This document shows, piece by piece, positions 1 to 9,369 of a DNA stretch of 64,000 nucleotides. Position numbers and translations under genes: made by a program. Every line of letters starts with the position of its first letter. Position 1 is the stretch's first letter. The stretch comes from CBFHWU01 sp965659665 (GTDB lineage Bacteria; Bacteroidota; Bacteroidia; Flavobacteriales; Flavobacteriaceae): contig CBFHWU010000024.1 of assembly GCA_965659665.1 (NCBI GenBank), positions 24,984 through 88,983 of the forward strand, read 5' to 3'. The notes under the pieces are model-generated. The model saw only the letters and a list, made by a program, of their open reading frames with translations. It did no database searches and was not told where the DNA came from.

Positions 1-472
1 TTGAGGGATCTCCATGAGTATTAATTATACTTTTTTTCAATATTTTATCTGCCTCTAAGTACATAAAGGTTAAATGGGTCAGGATATCATATATTTCTGA
101 TCGTCCTCGAGTTATTTCAATAACCATTTGATTTGGATCGACTCTATAGCAGTTTCGTCTTCGTTTTTTTGGAACAATCGTGACAAAATGCGTGGTATTT
201 AGCCCTTCATCTGAGGTTAAGTTTATTGAGGTACACTCTTCGATTCCTTGAGGTAATCGATCAAATATATAGTGGAGTCCTTTTATTTCTGTTTTTTCTT
301 CTGCAATACTTCCATAAATTTCAGGTTTAAGTGTCAAAAGAGCCTTTCGCAGGGATGATCCAGAAATACCCATTGGTTTATAAAACCCCCTGTTGAATAA
401 GTGACGCATTGTAATATACATCCTGCTGATCGCATTAGACGACTCTTGCGCACGGCTTCGCTTTGATGGCAT
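1..472 (-). CDS. DUF6909 family protein, 3' end outside window
   Basis: I translated this frame by hand from an ATG at 472. It opens MPSKRSRAQESSNAISRMY and stays open to the window edge, giving 157 residues, so the C-terminus is missing. The stretches RGFYKPMGISGSSLR, RLPQGIEECTSINLTSDEG and RRRNCYRVD, together with EITRGRSEIYDILTHLTF, match my memory of the DUF6909 family found across Flavobacteriia. The function of the family is not known. It lies 6 bp downstream of the GH3-like gene on the same strand, so the two are probably co-transcribed. The family call rests on recall, not on a search. Confidence 0.75.
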   Translation of the reverse strand, partial: MPSKRSRAQESSNAISRMYITMRHLFNRGFYKPMGISGSSLRKALLTLKPEIYGSIAEEKTEIKGLHYIFDRLPQGIEECTSINLTSDEGLNTTHFVTIVPKKRRRNCYRVDPNQMVIEITRGRSEIYDILTHLTFMYLEADKILKKSIINTHGDPS

Positions 473-478
473 AGATAA

Positions 479-1969
479 TTAAATTAATGTTTCTAAAAAG
501 GTGGCTATTTTTCTGTCGTTCGACAAGCGAGGTGGTTTATTTTGTCCTCCAAACTTACCTAAACTTTTCATATAGCTATCAATTGCTCCCTTAGGTAGTT
601 TTCGAACAACTAAAGAACGTAATACTTTTCCAACTATTAAATCCTCGTAATATGAGTTTTGTTGACACATTGCCAAATCTAATTTTTTAGAAAACCTATC
701 CATCTTTTCGGGGGCTTTTTCAAACTCAATCCACCACTCATGATAAGGAAGCCCTTTTTTGGGAGTTACTTGTGGAACCACCGTAAACTCTCTTACCTGG
801 AAACTCATCTGATCAGCTACTATTTGAAGGGCTTCTTCTACTTCTTTACCAATAACGTGCTCTCCAAAAGCAGAAATAAAGTGTTTAATTCTTCCTGTAA
901 CAATGATTCGATAAGGGTCTGTACTCACAAACTCTACAGTGTCTCCAATATTATAAGCCCATAAGCCCGCATTCGTTGAAATAATTAGCACATAATTGAT
1001 TCCTATTATTACCTTTTCAAGAGATATTCGTGTCGGATTTGGTTCAAAAAAAGAAGAAGATTCAATAAATTCATAGAAAATATCTGAATTGAGTTGTAAA
1101 AGCATTCCTTTCTCGCTTTGTTGGTCCTGATAAGCTAAGAACCCTTCTGAAGCGGGATATAATTCAATACTCGGAACCCTGCGTCCAACAAGGTTTTGAA
1201 TCATATTTCGATAGGGTTCATAATTGACCCCACCATAAACAAAGAGAGAGAAATTGGGGAAAAGTTCTCCAACTGGTTTGTTTGATTTTTGAATTAATCG
1301 TTCGAAATACATCTTTACCCATGGAGGTATTCCACTTATCAATCGCATGTCTTGGTGAATTGTTTCGTCGACAATTGCTTCCACTTTCGCTTCCCAATCA
1401 GCGATGTTATTTGTTTTCCATGACGGCAAACGGTTGTACCGTAAATAAAAAGGAACATAATGTGCAACGATTCCCGACAACCGACCTATGGCAATCCCTT
1501 TTTTAATGTTCAGTTTTGGACTGCCTTGTAAAAAAATCATTTTTCCACCAATAAAAGAAGCATCTCCTGATTGATTAATATAAAGCAATAATGCCTCTTT
1601 TGCCGAACGTATATGGTGAGGCATCGACGATTTTGTGATTGGAATAAATTTTGACCCAGATGTTGTTCCAGAAGTTTTTGAAAAATAGATCGGCTTCCTT
1701 GGCCATAAGACATTCGACTCCCCCGATACTGTCCGATCTATGTAAGGTTTTAATCCCTCATAATCGCGAACGGGGACATACTTTACAAAGTCTGTGTAGT
1801 TTTTAATTTTATCGAATGAATGGTCTGAGCCGAAAGAGGTTTTTTTAGCTTTTTTGATGAGTTTTTCAAAGACTTTATTTTGGGTTTCAATAGGACTGTT
1901 GGCCCATTGATTTACTTTTTTGAAAGTTCGCCTGGCAACATATTTTACAACTTGTGTTTTTAGTCCCAT
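479..1969 (-). CDS. GH3 auxin-responsive promoter family protein (adenylating enzyme fold)
   Basis: A 496-residue GH3-superfamily protein. This family shares the acyl-adenylate (ANL) fold and in plants conjugates amino acids to acyl acids; the bacterial substrate is unknown. The phosphate-binding motif SKTSGTTSGSK lies near residue 98, and the C-terminal half carries the GH3-like blocks LYPASEGFLAYQ and GDTVEFVSTDPYRI. I chose the ATG at 1969, one base after the M23 gene's stop, over an upstream TTG that would overlap that gene. The order M23 peptidase, GH3, DUF6909 on one strand with tatA divergent is, as I recall, common in flavobacteria. Confidence 0.88.
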   Translation of the reverse strand: MGLKTQVVKYVARRTFKKVNQWANSPIETQNKVFEKLIKKAKKTSFGSDHSFDKIKNYTDFVKYVPVRDYEGLKPYIDRTVSGESNVLWPRKPIYFSKTSGTTSGSKFIPITKSSMPHHIRSAKEALLLYINQSGDASFIGGKMIFLQGSPKLNIKKGIAIGRLSGIVAHYVPFYLRYNRLPSWKTNNIADWEAKVEAIVDETIHQDMRLISGIPPWVKMYFERLIQKSNKPVGELFPNFSLFVYGGVNYEPYRNMIQNLVGRRVPSIELYPASEGFLAYQDQQSEKGMLLQLNSDIFYEFIESSSFFEPNPTRISLEKVIIGINYVLIISTNAGLWAYNIGDTVEFVSTDPYRIIVTGRIKHFISAFGEHVIGKEVEEALQIVADQMSFQVREFTVVPQVTPKKGLPYHEWWIEFEKAPEKMDRFSKKLDLAMCQQNSYYEDLIVGKVLRSLVVRKLPKGAIDSYMKSLGKFGGQNKPPRLSNDRKIATFLETLI

Positions 1970-1970
1970 A

Positions 1971-2840
1971 TTATTCAAAGTCTATAAATTCCGTCGGATT
2001 TACTGGGTAGCCATCACTCCAAAGCTCGAAGTGCAAATGTGGCCCTGTTGAAAGAATTCCCGTGCTACCTACGGTTGCAATAACTCCTCCCGAAGAGACT
2101 TTATCTCCTTGCTTTACTGAAATAGACTCATTATGTTTATAAACTGATGTTAAATTATATGGGTGATCAATTATCACGACATAACCTGTTTCGGTAGTCC
2201 AATCAGCAAAAATAACTGTTCCTGTAGCTACAGCCTTGACAGGGGTGTCTTTTGGTACCACGACATCAACAGCAAAATGTTCAATCCTTGCGTCATATCG
2301 TTGGGTCAACGTTCCTGTTACTGGAGGAAATAAAACGAAATTAACCTTAGTGCTTGCCGATTCTAATAGATTAAATTTATCCTCCCTTGCGACTTCAGCA
2401 CGAAGAATTGAATCTTGAGTGTTTGTCGAAAAGTTAATTTCTGATAAGTCTAACCGAATAGAACGTTGCACACTGTCTGACTGAAAAGAACTAGGTTTCA
2501 TATCTCCACTTAAAACTTGAGAGATAGAGCTAATAAAGCGCTGGTTTGTTAAAAGTTCTGCTTGTAAAGAGTCCAATCTGTACGTGTTTTCGATGGCTTG
2601 TCTTCGAAGTTCTGTTGAATCATACCCCGGAATATACTCTCTAAATGATGTAAATGAAATCACCATAATGGTTAACGTCATTAATAAAATTACCAAAAAA
2701 CCTACCAGTAAAAACACATTCAGCCTGCTCAGTTTGTAGGAAAGTTGTTCTTCAAATGTATCCTCATTCAACACCACTAACCTATATTTTGATAATAAGC
2801 GGTTTTTGAAAGATTTCTTTTTTGAGTTGTTGGAAATCAT
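1971..2840 (-). CDS. M23 family membrane-anchored metallopeptidase (LytM-type)
   Basis: A 289-residue inner-membrane protein with a basic N-terminus, one membrane segment (about residues 46-66), a coiled-coil-like stretch, and a C-terminal M23/LytM domain. Zinc-site motifs are visible: HFAVDVV (the HxxxD element) and HLHFELW near the end (the HxH element). Enzymes of this family cut peptidoglycan cross-bridges or regulate other hydrolases in the periplasm. The ATG at 2840 is preferred over a start 21 bp further upstream because that one would lie inside the TATATTTG promoter element. The gene is transcribed divergently from tatA and ends one base before the GH3 start codon. Confidence 0.9.
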   Translation of the reverse strand: MISNNSKKKSFKNRLLSKYRLVVLNEDTFEEQLSYKLSRLNVFLLVGFLVILLMTLTIMVISFTSFREYIPGYDSTELRRQAIENTYRLDSLQAELLTNQRFISSISQVLSGDMKPSSFQSDSVQRSIRLDLSEINFSTNTQDSILRAEVAREDKFNLLESASTKVNFVLFPPVTGTLTQRYDARIEHFAVDVVVPKDTPVKAVATGTVIFADWTTETGYVVIIDHPYNLTSVYKHNESISVKQGDKVSSGGVIATVGSTGILSTGPHLHFELWSDGYPVNPTEFIDFE

Positions 2841-2845
2841 ACCTA

Positions 2846-2877
2846 CAAATATAACCAACAAATACGACAGATTTCAA
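2846..2877 (-). promoter_or_regulatory. Promoter of M23/GH3 operon
   Basis: On the minus strand TATATTTG (complement of 2846-2853) fits the Bacteroidota -7 consensus TAnnTTTG, with a TTG (complement of 2875-2877) 21 bp further upstream. The element ends only 5 bases before the ATG at 2840, so the leader must be very short or absent. Confidence 0.6.
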
Positions 2878-2898
2878 ATGAAGGAAAAATTATATGTG

Positions 2899-2928
2899 TT
2901 GAAATTCTTTAATTTCTTAGTACATTTG
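2899..2928 (+). promoter_or_regulatory. Promoter of tatA
   Basis: TTG at 2899-2901 and TACATTTG at 2921-2928, separated by 19 bp, match the -33/-7 elements of Bacteroidota housekeeping promoters. The tatA ATG follows 16 bases later. Confidence 0.65.
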
Positions 2929-2944
2929 TGTATAATTTACGATT

Positions 2945-3118
2945 ATGAACCCTATTTTCCTTTTATACGCTTTTGGTCCCTGGCAGATTGTACTTGTTGT
3001 CGTTGTTATACTACTTCTTTTTGGGGGTCGAAAGATTCCTGAACTAATGCGGGGTCTAGGTAGCGGAATCAAAGAGTTTAAAGACGCTTCCAAAGAAGAC
3101 AAGCCCAATAAAGAATAA
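2945..3118 (+). CDS. tatA: Sec-independent protein translocase TatA
   Basis: A 57-residue protein, found by reading the frame directly. It begins MNPIFLLYAFGPWQIV, has one hydrophobic segment (about residues 13-26), then the hinge FGGRKIPELMRGLGSGIKEF that defines TatA/TatE, and a short charged tail. TatA oligomers form the pore of the twin-arginine pathway, which moves folded proteins across the inner membrane. No tatC lies next to it here. A well-spaced promoter precedes it. Its stop codon directly abuts the stop of the convergent DUF4837 gene. Confidence 0.93.
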   Translation: MNPIFLLYAFGPWQIVLVVVVILLLFGGRKIPELMRGLGSGIKEFKDASKEDKPNKE

Positions 3119-4084
3119 TTATACTTTAAGGCTCAATGATTTGATTATCGCTTCTATTTCGAAAATATAATCGCGTTTGTTCACAGAAGGTGCAAAAACA
3201 AATCCATCTAATACAATCATACGTTTATTTTTGTCATCCATCAATAAGTAGTTGAGAAAAGGGCCTGCCATAAAATCGTTTTTTACTTCCCAAGTACCTC
3301 GCGTTTCTATACCTTTCATTCCATTAATTTCTGTTGTATACCAATATGGCTCATATGCTTCCTCTGTTATCATATAGGTATTGGGTAAACGACCAGGTAC
3401 AAAAGCCTTTCCGACTGAATCCCTTATGGTAATAATCCTTTGAAGGGGATCGGATTTATTCAATATCGTTTGCAAAGGTAATTCATAAACCAAAAGGTTT
3501 ATATGTCCTTTTTGTATTTCTCGTTGAAACCAAACAGTATTATCTTCTCTTTTCACCATTTGGTAAGCTGATGGCATTGAAAGCGTAATCCCTAATTGAT
3601 CTTCTAATCCAGTTCTTTTAAACACTGACTTTCTAATTCGTCTTTGTCGTTCATTTATTTCATTTTGATTAATTTGTTTAATAAGGCTTTCTGATTGGGA
3701 AAGTAACATTTCTACAAGACCCTCCTTTGATTCTGAAGAAAACACCCCCATAATCTGTGGCGTAGCGTATGCATTTTGATCTGTTCTGATCACCGTTTGA
3801 TTACTAATCCCCGCCCATATAATGTTTCTGCTTGATCGAGCAAAACCTGAAAACACTTCAGGTGGAATTTGTTTTAAATCAAATCGTGGCTCTTGTTGCG
3901 GTAATCCCTCGGCTGGAAAAGCGAACACATCTCGAAGTACTCTGCCGGGGTCGCTTTCCCACAAAGCATCTGACATTACTACAGAAATTGTATTAATGTT
4001 TCCATTGGATGCAACCACAAGTTTTTCTTTTTTGTTTTGACAACTTAAAACTAAAAAAGACAATAAAATAAGTGTATTCTTCAT
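3119..4084 (-). CDS. DUF4837 family lipoprotein
   Basis: A 321-residue lipoprotein with signal MKNTLILLSFLVLSC, where C15 is the lipidation cysteine. The body matches the DUF4837 family as I remember it (VMSDALWESDPGRVLRD, then GIETRGTWEVKNDFMAGPF). Its function is unknown; it is restricted to Bacteroidota and is exported. It lies 22 bp downstream of pgk on the same strand, so it may be read from the pgk promoter. Confidence 0.85.
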   Translation of the reverse strand: MKNTLILLSFLVLSCQNKKEKLVVASNGNINTISVVMSDALWESDPGRVLRDVFAFPAEGLPQQEPRFDLKQIPPEVFSGFARSSRNIIWAGISNQTVIRTDQNAYATPQIMGVFSSESKEGLVEMLLSQSESLIKQINQNEINERQRRIRKSVFKRTGLEDQLGITLSMPSAYQMVKREDNTVWFQREIQKGHINLLVYELPLQTILNKSDPLQRIITIRDSVGKAFVPGRLPNTYMITEEAYEPYWYTTEINGMKGIETRGTWEVKNDFMAGPFLNYLLMDDKNKRMIVLDGFVFAPSVNKRDYIFEIEAIIKSLSLKV

Positions 4085-4106
4085 GACGCAAGTCTATTAA
4101 CAAAAA

Positions 4107-5294
4107 CTATTCCATAATTGCTGCTATTCCAGGAAGCGTTTTTCCTTCCAGACTCTCAAGCATAGCTCCTCCGCCAGTTGAAACGTAACTCATCTCAGGT
4201 TCAAGGCCAAATTGTTTTGCTGCAGCTACTGAATCCCCTCCTCCAACTAAAGAAAAAGCTCCTTGCCGAGTGCTTGAAATGATAGAGGCTCCCAAGGCTT
4301 TTGTACCATTAGAGAAATTTTCGAACTCGAAAACCCCTAAGGGTCCGTTCCAAAGAATTGTCTTTGACATGTTTACAATACGATCAAAATGTACTAAAGA
4401 TTTTGGTCCTGCGTCCATTCCTTCCCAACCGTTCGGTATAGCGTTTATAGGAAATACCTTTTGATTAGCCTTATTTGAAAAGCTATCTCCAGCAACCACA
4501 TCAACGGGAATATGTACTTGAACTCCTTTAGCCTTCGCCTGACCTAAAATTGATAAAGCCAATTCTTGTTTGTCGTCTTCACAAATAGAGTCTCCTATCT
4601 GTCCGCCTTGAGCTTTAACAAACGTGAAAGACATTCCACCTCCAATGATAAGGTGATCAATCTTATCTAAAATGTTTTCTATTATGGTAATTTTAGAGGA
4701 CACTTTTGCTCCCCCCAAAATGGCTAACACTGGCTTTTCTCCACTTCGCATTATTTTGTCAATGGCCTTAATTTCTTTTGATAATAATGATCCAAAACAT
4801 TTTTTTTCTTTAAAAAACTGCGCTACAACAGTTGTTGATGCGTGGGCCCTGTGTGCTGTACCAAATGCATCGTTAACATAGATGTCTCCATGTTGTGACA
4901 ATGCTTCAGCAAATGAAATGTCCCCAGCGGTTTCTTCTGTGTGAAATCGTAAATTTTCTAATAACAAAACTTCTCCTGGTTTTAAATTTGAGGATAGTTG
5001 TTCAGCTTGCACTCCAATGGATGTTGAAGAGAATTTTATTTTTACCCCTAATGTTTTTTCAAGCTCTGGAACTAGGTGTAATAAAGATAAGGTCTGATCA
5101 ACTCCTTTGGGACGTCCCAAATGTGACATTAATACACAGCTTCCTCCTTGGGCTAAAACACTTACAATTGTGGGTTTGGCCGCCAAGATTCGTGTATTGT
5201 CCGTTACTTCATGTTTTTCGTTTAACGGAACATTAAAATCCACGCGTATTAAAGCACGTTTGCGATCGAAAGAAAGTGACTCAAGTGTTGTCAT
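4107..5294 (-). CDS. pgk: Phosphoglycerate kinase
   Basis: A 395-residue enzyme catalysing 1,3-bisphosphoglycerate + ADP to 3-phosphoglycerate + ATP in cytoplasmic glycolysis and gluconeogenesis. Family motifs: RVDFNVPLN at the N-terminus, LMSHLGRPKG, NDAFGTAHR, AILGGAKVSSK, and the nucleotide-binding STGGGAMLE near the C-terminus. The length is normal for bacteria. A TACATTTG promoter element lies 21 bases upstream of the ATG. Divergent from holB. Confidence 0.98.
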   Translation of the reverse strand: MTTLESLSFDRKRALIRVDFNVPLNEKHEVTDNTRILAAKPTIVSVLAQGGSCVLMSHLGRPKGVDQTLSLLHLVPELEKTLGVKIKFSSTSIGVQAEQLSSNLKPGEVLLLENLRFHTEETAGDISFAEALSQHGDIYVNDAFGTAHRAHASTTVVAQFFKEKKCFGSLLSKEIKAIDKIMRSGEKPVLAILGGAKVSSKITIIENILDKIDHLIIGGGMSFTFVKAQGGQIGDSICEDDKQELALSILGQAKAKGVQVHIPVDVVAGDSFSNKANQKVFPINAIPNGWEGMDAGPKSLVHFDRIVNMSKTILWNGPLGVFEFENFSNGTKALGASIISSTRQGAFSLVGGGDSVAAAKQFGLEPEMSYVSTGGGAMLESLEGKTLPGIAAIME

Positions 5295-5315
5295 AAGAAG
5301 TTGTTAATTTTTTGA

Positions 5316-5323
5316 CAAATGTA
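5316..5323 (-). promoter_or_regulatory. -7 element of pgk promoter
   Basis: TACATTTG on the minus strand matches TAnnTTTG and lies 21 bases before the pgk start codon. I found no well-placed TTG -33 element. Confidence 0.5.
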
Positions 5324-5381
5324 CATATTCTCCCTTTTATTAAAGACGTTTTACAAAAGCTTAACTACACCGTTCGTTTTG

Positions 5382-5389
5382 TATATTTG
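5382..5389 (+). promoter_or_regulatory. -7 element of holB promoter
   Basis: TATATTTG matches TAnnTTTG exactly and ends 3 bases before the ATG at 5393. It decides the start: the in-frame ATG at 5312 lies upstream of this promoter. Confidence 0.6.
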
Positions 5390-5392
5390 TTT

Positions 5393-6526
5393 ATGTTATT
5401 TTCTGAAGTACTTGGGCATGATCACATAAAAAAAAACTTGTTGGTCACAACTCAAAAGGGACGAATTCCCCATGCTCAACTTTTTGTGGGGCCCGAGGGA
5501 TGTGGCACGTTAGAGCTTGCTATAGCTTATGTCCAAGAAATACTTTGCACTTTCAGTAATGACCCAAAATCTTGTATGCTGAAAATCCGTAATCTTTCTC
5601 ATCCTGATGTACATTTTATATATCCTGTTGTGAACTCAGGTAAGGTTAAATCTAACTCGTCTTCTTCTGCATATATTAAAGAATGGAGGTCTTTTGTTAA
5701 AGAAAAACCCTTTGGTACCCTATTTGCTTGGTATCAACACTTAGGCGTTGAAAATAAACAAGGATTAATCGGAGTAAAAGACGCTCAAGAGATTATCAGA
5801 AAAATCGCTTTGCGCGCCTATGAAGGTGGATGGAAGGCTGTTATTGTTTGGCAAGCGGACAAGCTTAATGATAAAGCATCAAACAAACTGTTGAAACTCG
5901 TAGAGGAACCGCCAGACAAAACGGTTATTCTTTTGGTCACCGAAAATGAAGACCAAATCATTGACACTCTTAAATCAAGATGTCAAAAAATTCAACTTCA
6001 CGCTTTAGCGTCTAAAACCGTAGAAAAGGGCCTTATACGTTTTGGGTGTTCCGAGGTGAACGCTAAGAAAATTGCTGGCCAGGTAAATGGGAATTTTTTC
6101 AACGCTTTACAAATTAATCAAGACAACGAAAAAAACGCTGTTTTTGAAAACTGGTTTGTCATTTGGGTTCGAACAGCCTTTAGGGCAAAAGGAAATAAAG
6201 GGGCTGTTTTGGAGCTCGTAGATTGGAGTAAAACCATTTCTGCAAGCGGTCGAGAAACTCAAAAAAAATTTATAGAATACGCCATAACCGTTTTTCGTCA
6301 AGCTTTGATGTTAAATTATAATGTAAAAGATCTTGTTCATTTTACTCCAAGCTCTGATTTTGAATTAGAAAAGTTTGCTCCTTTTGTTCACGGAAATAAT
6401 GTTGTATTGATTATTGATGCGCTTGAGTCTGCTAGCTACCACATAGAACGTAATGGGTACGCTCAAGGGATATTTACAGACTTATCAATTCAGTTAACTC
6501 GTCTTATTCACAAAAAAAACATATAA
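5393..6526 (+). CDS. holB: DNA polymerase III subunit delta' (clamp loader)
   Basis: A 377-residue AAA+ protein of the replicative clamp-loader complex. It opens MLFSEVLGHDHIKKNLL, followed by GRIPHAQLFVGPEGCGTLEL in the Walker A position and a sensor region ending VEEPPDKTVILLVTEN and LKSRCQKIQLH, all typical of delta'. Walker A is degenerate (GPEGCGTLE, with T in place of the conserved K), as in other delta' subunits that do not hydrolyse ATP. The start at 5393 is chosen because the promoter element sits immediately before it. Convergent with the methyltransferase gene, 125 bp away. Confidence 0.92.
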   Translation: MLFSEVLGHDHIKKNLLVTTQKGRIPHAQLFVGPEGCGTLELAIAYVQEILCTFSNDPKSCMLKIRNLSHPDVHFIYPVVNSGKVKSNSSSSAYIKEWRSFVKEKPFGTLFAWYQHLGVENKQGLIGVKDAQEIIRKIALRAYEGGWKAVIVWQADKLNDKASNKLLKLVEEPPDKTVILLVTENEDQIIDTLKSRCQKIQLHALASKTVEKGLIRFGCSEVNAKKIAGQVNGNFFNALQINQDNEKNAVFENWFVIWVRTAFRAKGNKGAVLELVDWSKTISASGRETQKKFIEYAITVFRQALMLNYNVKDLVHFTPSSDFELEKFAPFVHGNNVVLIIDALESASYHIERNGYAQGIFTDLSIQLTRLIHKKNI

Positions 6527-6651
6527 GGATTTCTTATCTCTTTTTGTTTTTTTATCAATGTCGCTTATTCTTTTGGGTTGATATAAGGCTTTTTAAAGCG
6601 TTTTTGTGCGTGTTACGACTTACTCAAAAGCTATTGTTGTATAAGCGGTTT

Positions 6652-7470
6652 TTAAGGGCGTTTCTGGAGCAAATATATCAATGATGAGAAATTTTTTGTC
6701 TTTAGTGCTTTTATATTAGATAATAACCCCCTATATAAGGCTCTTGGCCAAGCAAAATGATGATGTTTGTATTTTTCAGAGAGCAAAGAAACATAAAAGG
6801 CATCGAGCCACATTGGTGTTTTGGATACAAAAGAAAAACCTTTTTCATCGGCTAACTGTTGGAGGGAAGGAGGTGAAAAATGCCATAAATGACGAGGAAC
6901 ATCCCAGCCCGCCCAATATTGGGCGTAATAATGCGCATCGTAAGACAAATAGTTAGGGAGCGCTAAAATCAAATGTCCTCCTGGCTTTAATGAAACATAC
7001 GCTTTATCTAAAAACTCAAAAGGGTCTGACAAATGCTCTAGTACGTGCCAAAGACTAATCACGTCATATGCTTTGCTATTTTGCCAATGATCAATATAAT
7101 TAACCTGTTGTTTTTCCCCTAACCGACGTGCTGACTGGTTAGGTTCAAAAGCCAACCCCGTGTAAGATTGAGGTGCTTGTTGAGGAAACAACCCTAAACC
7201 TGATCCATAATCTAAAAGCAATCCTTGTTTTGCACAATGCTTTTGGACAAACTTCCATTTACGTTGAATGGTATACTTCCTTGCATTGTTATAAATAAAG
7301 GACATAAATGTATGGGTGTCCAGCTGATGCGACAAATAGTTGGGATGATCATAGTATGGAGTCATTGTTTTGGGAGATGGGTGTGTTTGTAACAACCCTT
7401 TAACTTCTGTGTGAGGGATAAGGTCGAAGTTCTGTTTAGAAACTAAAAAATCTTGACTATTTCTTTTCAT
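6652..7470 (-). CDS. Class I SAM-dependent methyltransferase
   Basis: A 272-residue protein with a UbiG-like fold. LLLDYGSGLGLFPQ is motif I (SAM binding), DVISLWHVLEHLSDP is a motif II/post-II block, and LKPGGHLILALPN is motif III. The N-terminus (SKQNFDL, then PYYDHPNYLSH) resembles the Bacteroidota family usually annotated as class I SAM methyltransferase; the substrate is unknown. I chose the ATG at 7470: an upstream GTG would start inside the parS palindrome. The gene begins 27 bp downstream of the mnmG stop and is probably read with it. Confidence 0.82.
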   Translation of the reverse strand: MKRNSQDFLVSKQNFDLIPHTEVKGLLQTHPSPKTMTPYYDHPNYLSHQLDTHTFMSFIYNNARKYTIQRKWKFVQKHCAKQGLLLDYGSGLGLFPQQAPQSYTGLAFEPNQSARRLGEKQQVNYIDHWQNSKAYDVISLWHVLEHLSDPFEFLDKAYVSLKPGGHLILALPNYLSYDAHYYAQYWAGWDVPRHLWHFSPPSLQQLADEKGFSFVSKTPMWLDAFYVSLLSEKYKHHHFAWPRALYRGLLSNIKALKTKNFSSLIYLLQKRP

Positions 7471-7484
7471 TCGTAATTTATAGC

Positions 7485-7498
7485 GTTCCACGTGGAAC
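7485..7498. other. parS-like centromere site, copy 1
   Basis: GTTCCACGTGGAAC is a perfect 14-bp palindrome identical to the core of chromosomal parS sites described in Pseudomonas and many other bacteria. It fills the gap between mnmG and the methyltransferase, touching the last base of the mnmG stop codon. ParB binding here is an inference; parA and parB are not in this window. Confidence 0.8.
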
Positions 7499-9369
7499 TA
7501 TCGGCCCATAAAAACTAATAACACACTGATATCACTAGGTGAAACTCCGCTAATTCGAGTGGCTTGGGCTAAGGTAACAGGCTGTATACTAGAAAGCTTC
7601 ATACAGGCTTCCGTGGACAAAGACTTCAACTGGGTATAGTCAAAATAAGGGGGGATTGAAATGCCTTCGAGTCGATTAAGCTTATCCGCTTGCGCTTTCT
7701 CTTTTTCGATGTATCCAGCATATTTAATTTGTATCTCTGTTTGTTCTAATACTTCTTTAGTGATGTGGTGCTCGGTTATAAAAGAGGAAACATTGTTTAA
7801 TTCAAGAAAATCTTGAATAGTAATCTTTGGTCGGGATAACACTTTAGCCATTTTCATGGATTGTTTCATTAGGGAAGATTGGTGTTTTTCTAGTATCGGG
7901 TTTCCCTCTTTAGGGGATAAGCTTGTAGAGGTAAAGAAATGATAGAGTTTGTCTGAGTAATTCTTTTTTTGTTCCATCCGTTTGATTCTATCATTTGAAG
8001 CCAACCCAAGCGAGTGTGATAATGGTGTTAATCTAAAATCAGCATTATCCTGCCGTAAAAGTGTCCGATATTCCGCGCGTGAGGTAAACATCCGATAAGG
8101 TTCATCTGTACCTTTTGTGATTAGGTCATCTATTAGAACACCAATATAAGCTTCATTGCGTTTTAAAATAAAAGGGGATTGATCGGATATACTCAAATGA
8201 GCATTAATCCCTGCCATTAATCCTTGAGCGGCGGCTTCTTCATAGCCAGTTGTACCATTAATTTGACCAGCAAAAAATAGGCCTTTTATTAATTTAGTCT
8301 CTAAATTATGTTTTAGTTGGGTGGGAGGAAAATAATCGTATTCTATGGCGTATCCAGGTCGAAAAAACTTTACCTGTTCAAACCCAGGAACTGCTTTTAA
8401 TGCGGCATACTGAATGTCTTCTGGTAGGGAGGTAGAAAATCCATTTACATAATATTCGATAGTGTTCCAGCCTTCGGGCTCAACAAAAATTTGATGTCTT
8501 TCTTTGTCGGCAAAACGATTGATTTTATCTTCTACAGACGGACAATAACGTGGTCCGACACTTTTTATGCTACCATTAAACATAGGGGAACGGTCAAATC
8601 CTTTACGCAGCAAATCATGAACAACTGGATTGGTATATGTCATATGGCATGAACGCTGCGTCTGAAGAGGGTGAGTAGTGTCTAAATATGAGAACTTGGA
8701 TGGGTCGTTATCCCCAGGCTGTTCCAACATTTTTTGGAAGTTCAAAGAACGTCCATCCACACGCGGTGGGGTTCCAGTTTTCATTCTACCTAATTCAAAA
8801 CCGGACTCCACTAAACGCTCGGAGATACCAAATGAAGCACTTTCTCCTGCCCTTCCGCCTCCTAATTGTTTTTCGCCGATATGAATAAGGCCATTCAGAA
8901 AGGTACCACTTGTAAGTATTACGGAGCGTGTATATATTTTTAGGCCTAACGATGTTTCTATACCGATAATCTGATCTTCTTCAATGATAAGATCTGTGAT
9001 CATCTCTTGATAAAAATCTAAATGACGTGTTTGTTCTAGTTTCTGTCGCCATGTTTCTGCAAAACGCATACGGTCCGATTGTACTCGAGGACTCCACATT
9101 GCAGGACCTTTTGACTTATTGAGCATTTTGAATTGTATGGCACTTAAATCAGACACAATACCTGTATATCCTCCAAGGGCATCAATCTCTCGTATAATTT
9201 GGCCTTTCGCTATTCCACCCATTGCTGGGTTACAGGACATTTGGGCGATGTTCTGTAAATTCATTGTTACTAATAAGGTTTTGCTCCCCAAGTTCGCGGC
9301 TGCAGCAGCGGCTTCAGAGCCGGCATGACCAGCACCAACTACAATGACATCGTATGAGTGATTAAACAT
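7498..9369 (-). CDS. mnmG: tRNA uridine-5-carboxymethylaminomethyl modification enzyme MnmG (GidA)
   Basis: A 623-residue FAD enzyme that, with MnmE, installs the cmnm5 group at U34 of certain tRNAs. The N-terminal dinucleotide-binding motif VIVVGAGHAGSEAA, then NPAMGGIAKGQIIREIDALG, GTPPRVDGRS and EAAAQGLMAGINA, are family signatures. The ATG at 9369 is preferred because homologues start this close to the FAD motif; an open extension to 9468 lies within ybeY and has no family resemblance. It overlaps the end of ybeY by 8 bp. The length is normal. One parS-like site lies at each end of the gene. Confidence 0.97.
   Translation of the reverse strand: MFNHSYDVIVVGAGHAGSEAAAAAANLGSKTLLVTMNLQNIAQMSCNPAMGGIAKGQIIREIDALGGYTGIVSDLSAIQFKMLNKSKGPAMWSPRVQSDRMRFAETWRQKLEQTRHLDFYQEMITDLIIEEDQIIGIETSLGLKIYTRSVILTSGTFLNGLIHIGEKQLGGGRAGESASFGISERLVESGFELGRMKTGTPPRVDGRSLNFQKMLEQPGDNDPSKFSYLDTTHPLQTQRSCHMTYTNPVVHDLLRKGFDRSPMFNGSIKSVGPRYCPSVEDKINRFADKERHQIFVEPEGWNTIEYYVNGFSTSLPEDIQYAALKAVPGFEQVKFFRPGYAIEYDYFPPTQLKHNLETKLIKGLFFAGQINGTTGYEEAAAQGLMAGINAHLSISDQSPFILKRNEAYIGVLIDDLITKGTDEPYRMFTSRAEYRTLLRQDNADFRLTPLSHSLGLASNDRIKRMEQKKNYSDKLYHFFTSTSLSPKEGNPILEKHQSSLMKQSMKMAKVLSRPKITIQDFLELNNVSSFITEHHITKEVLEQTEIQIKYAGYIEKEKAQADKLNRLEGISIPPYFDYTQLKSLSTEACMKLSSIQPVTLAQATRISGVSPSDISVLLVFMGR

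Noticed and set aside
5312..5392. 27-codon N-terminal extension of holB
   Set aside because: It lies upstream of a perfect TATATTTG promoter element and has no resemblance to delta' proteins.
6527..6651. Small gene or RNA between holB and the methyltransferase
   Set aside because: T-rich spacer between convergent genes with no clear stem, frame or promoter.
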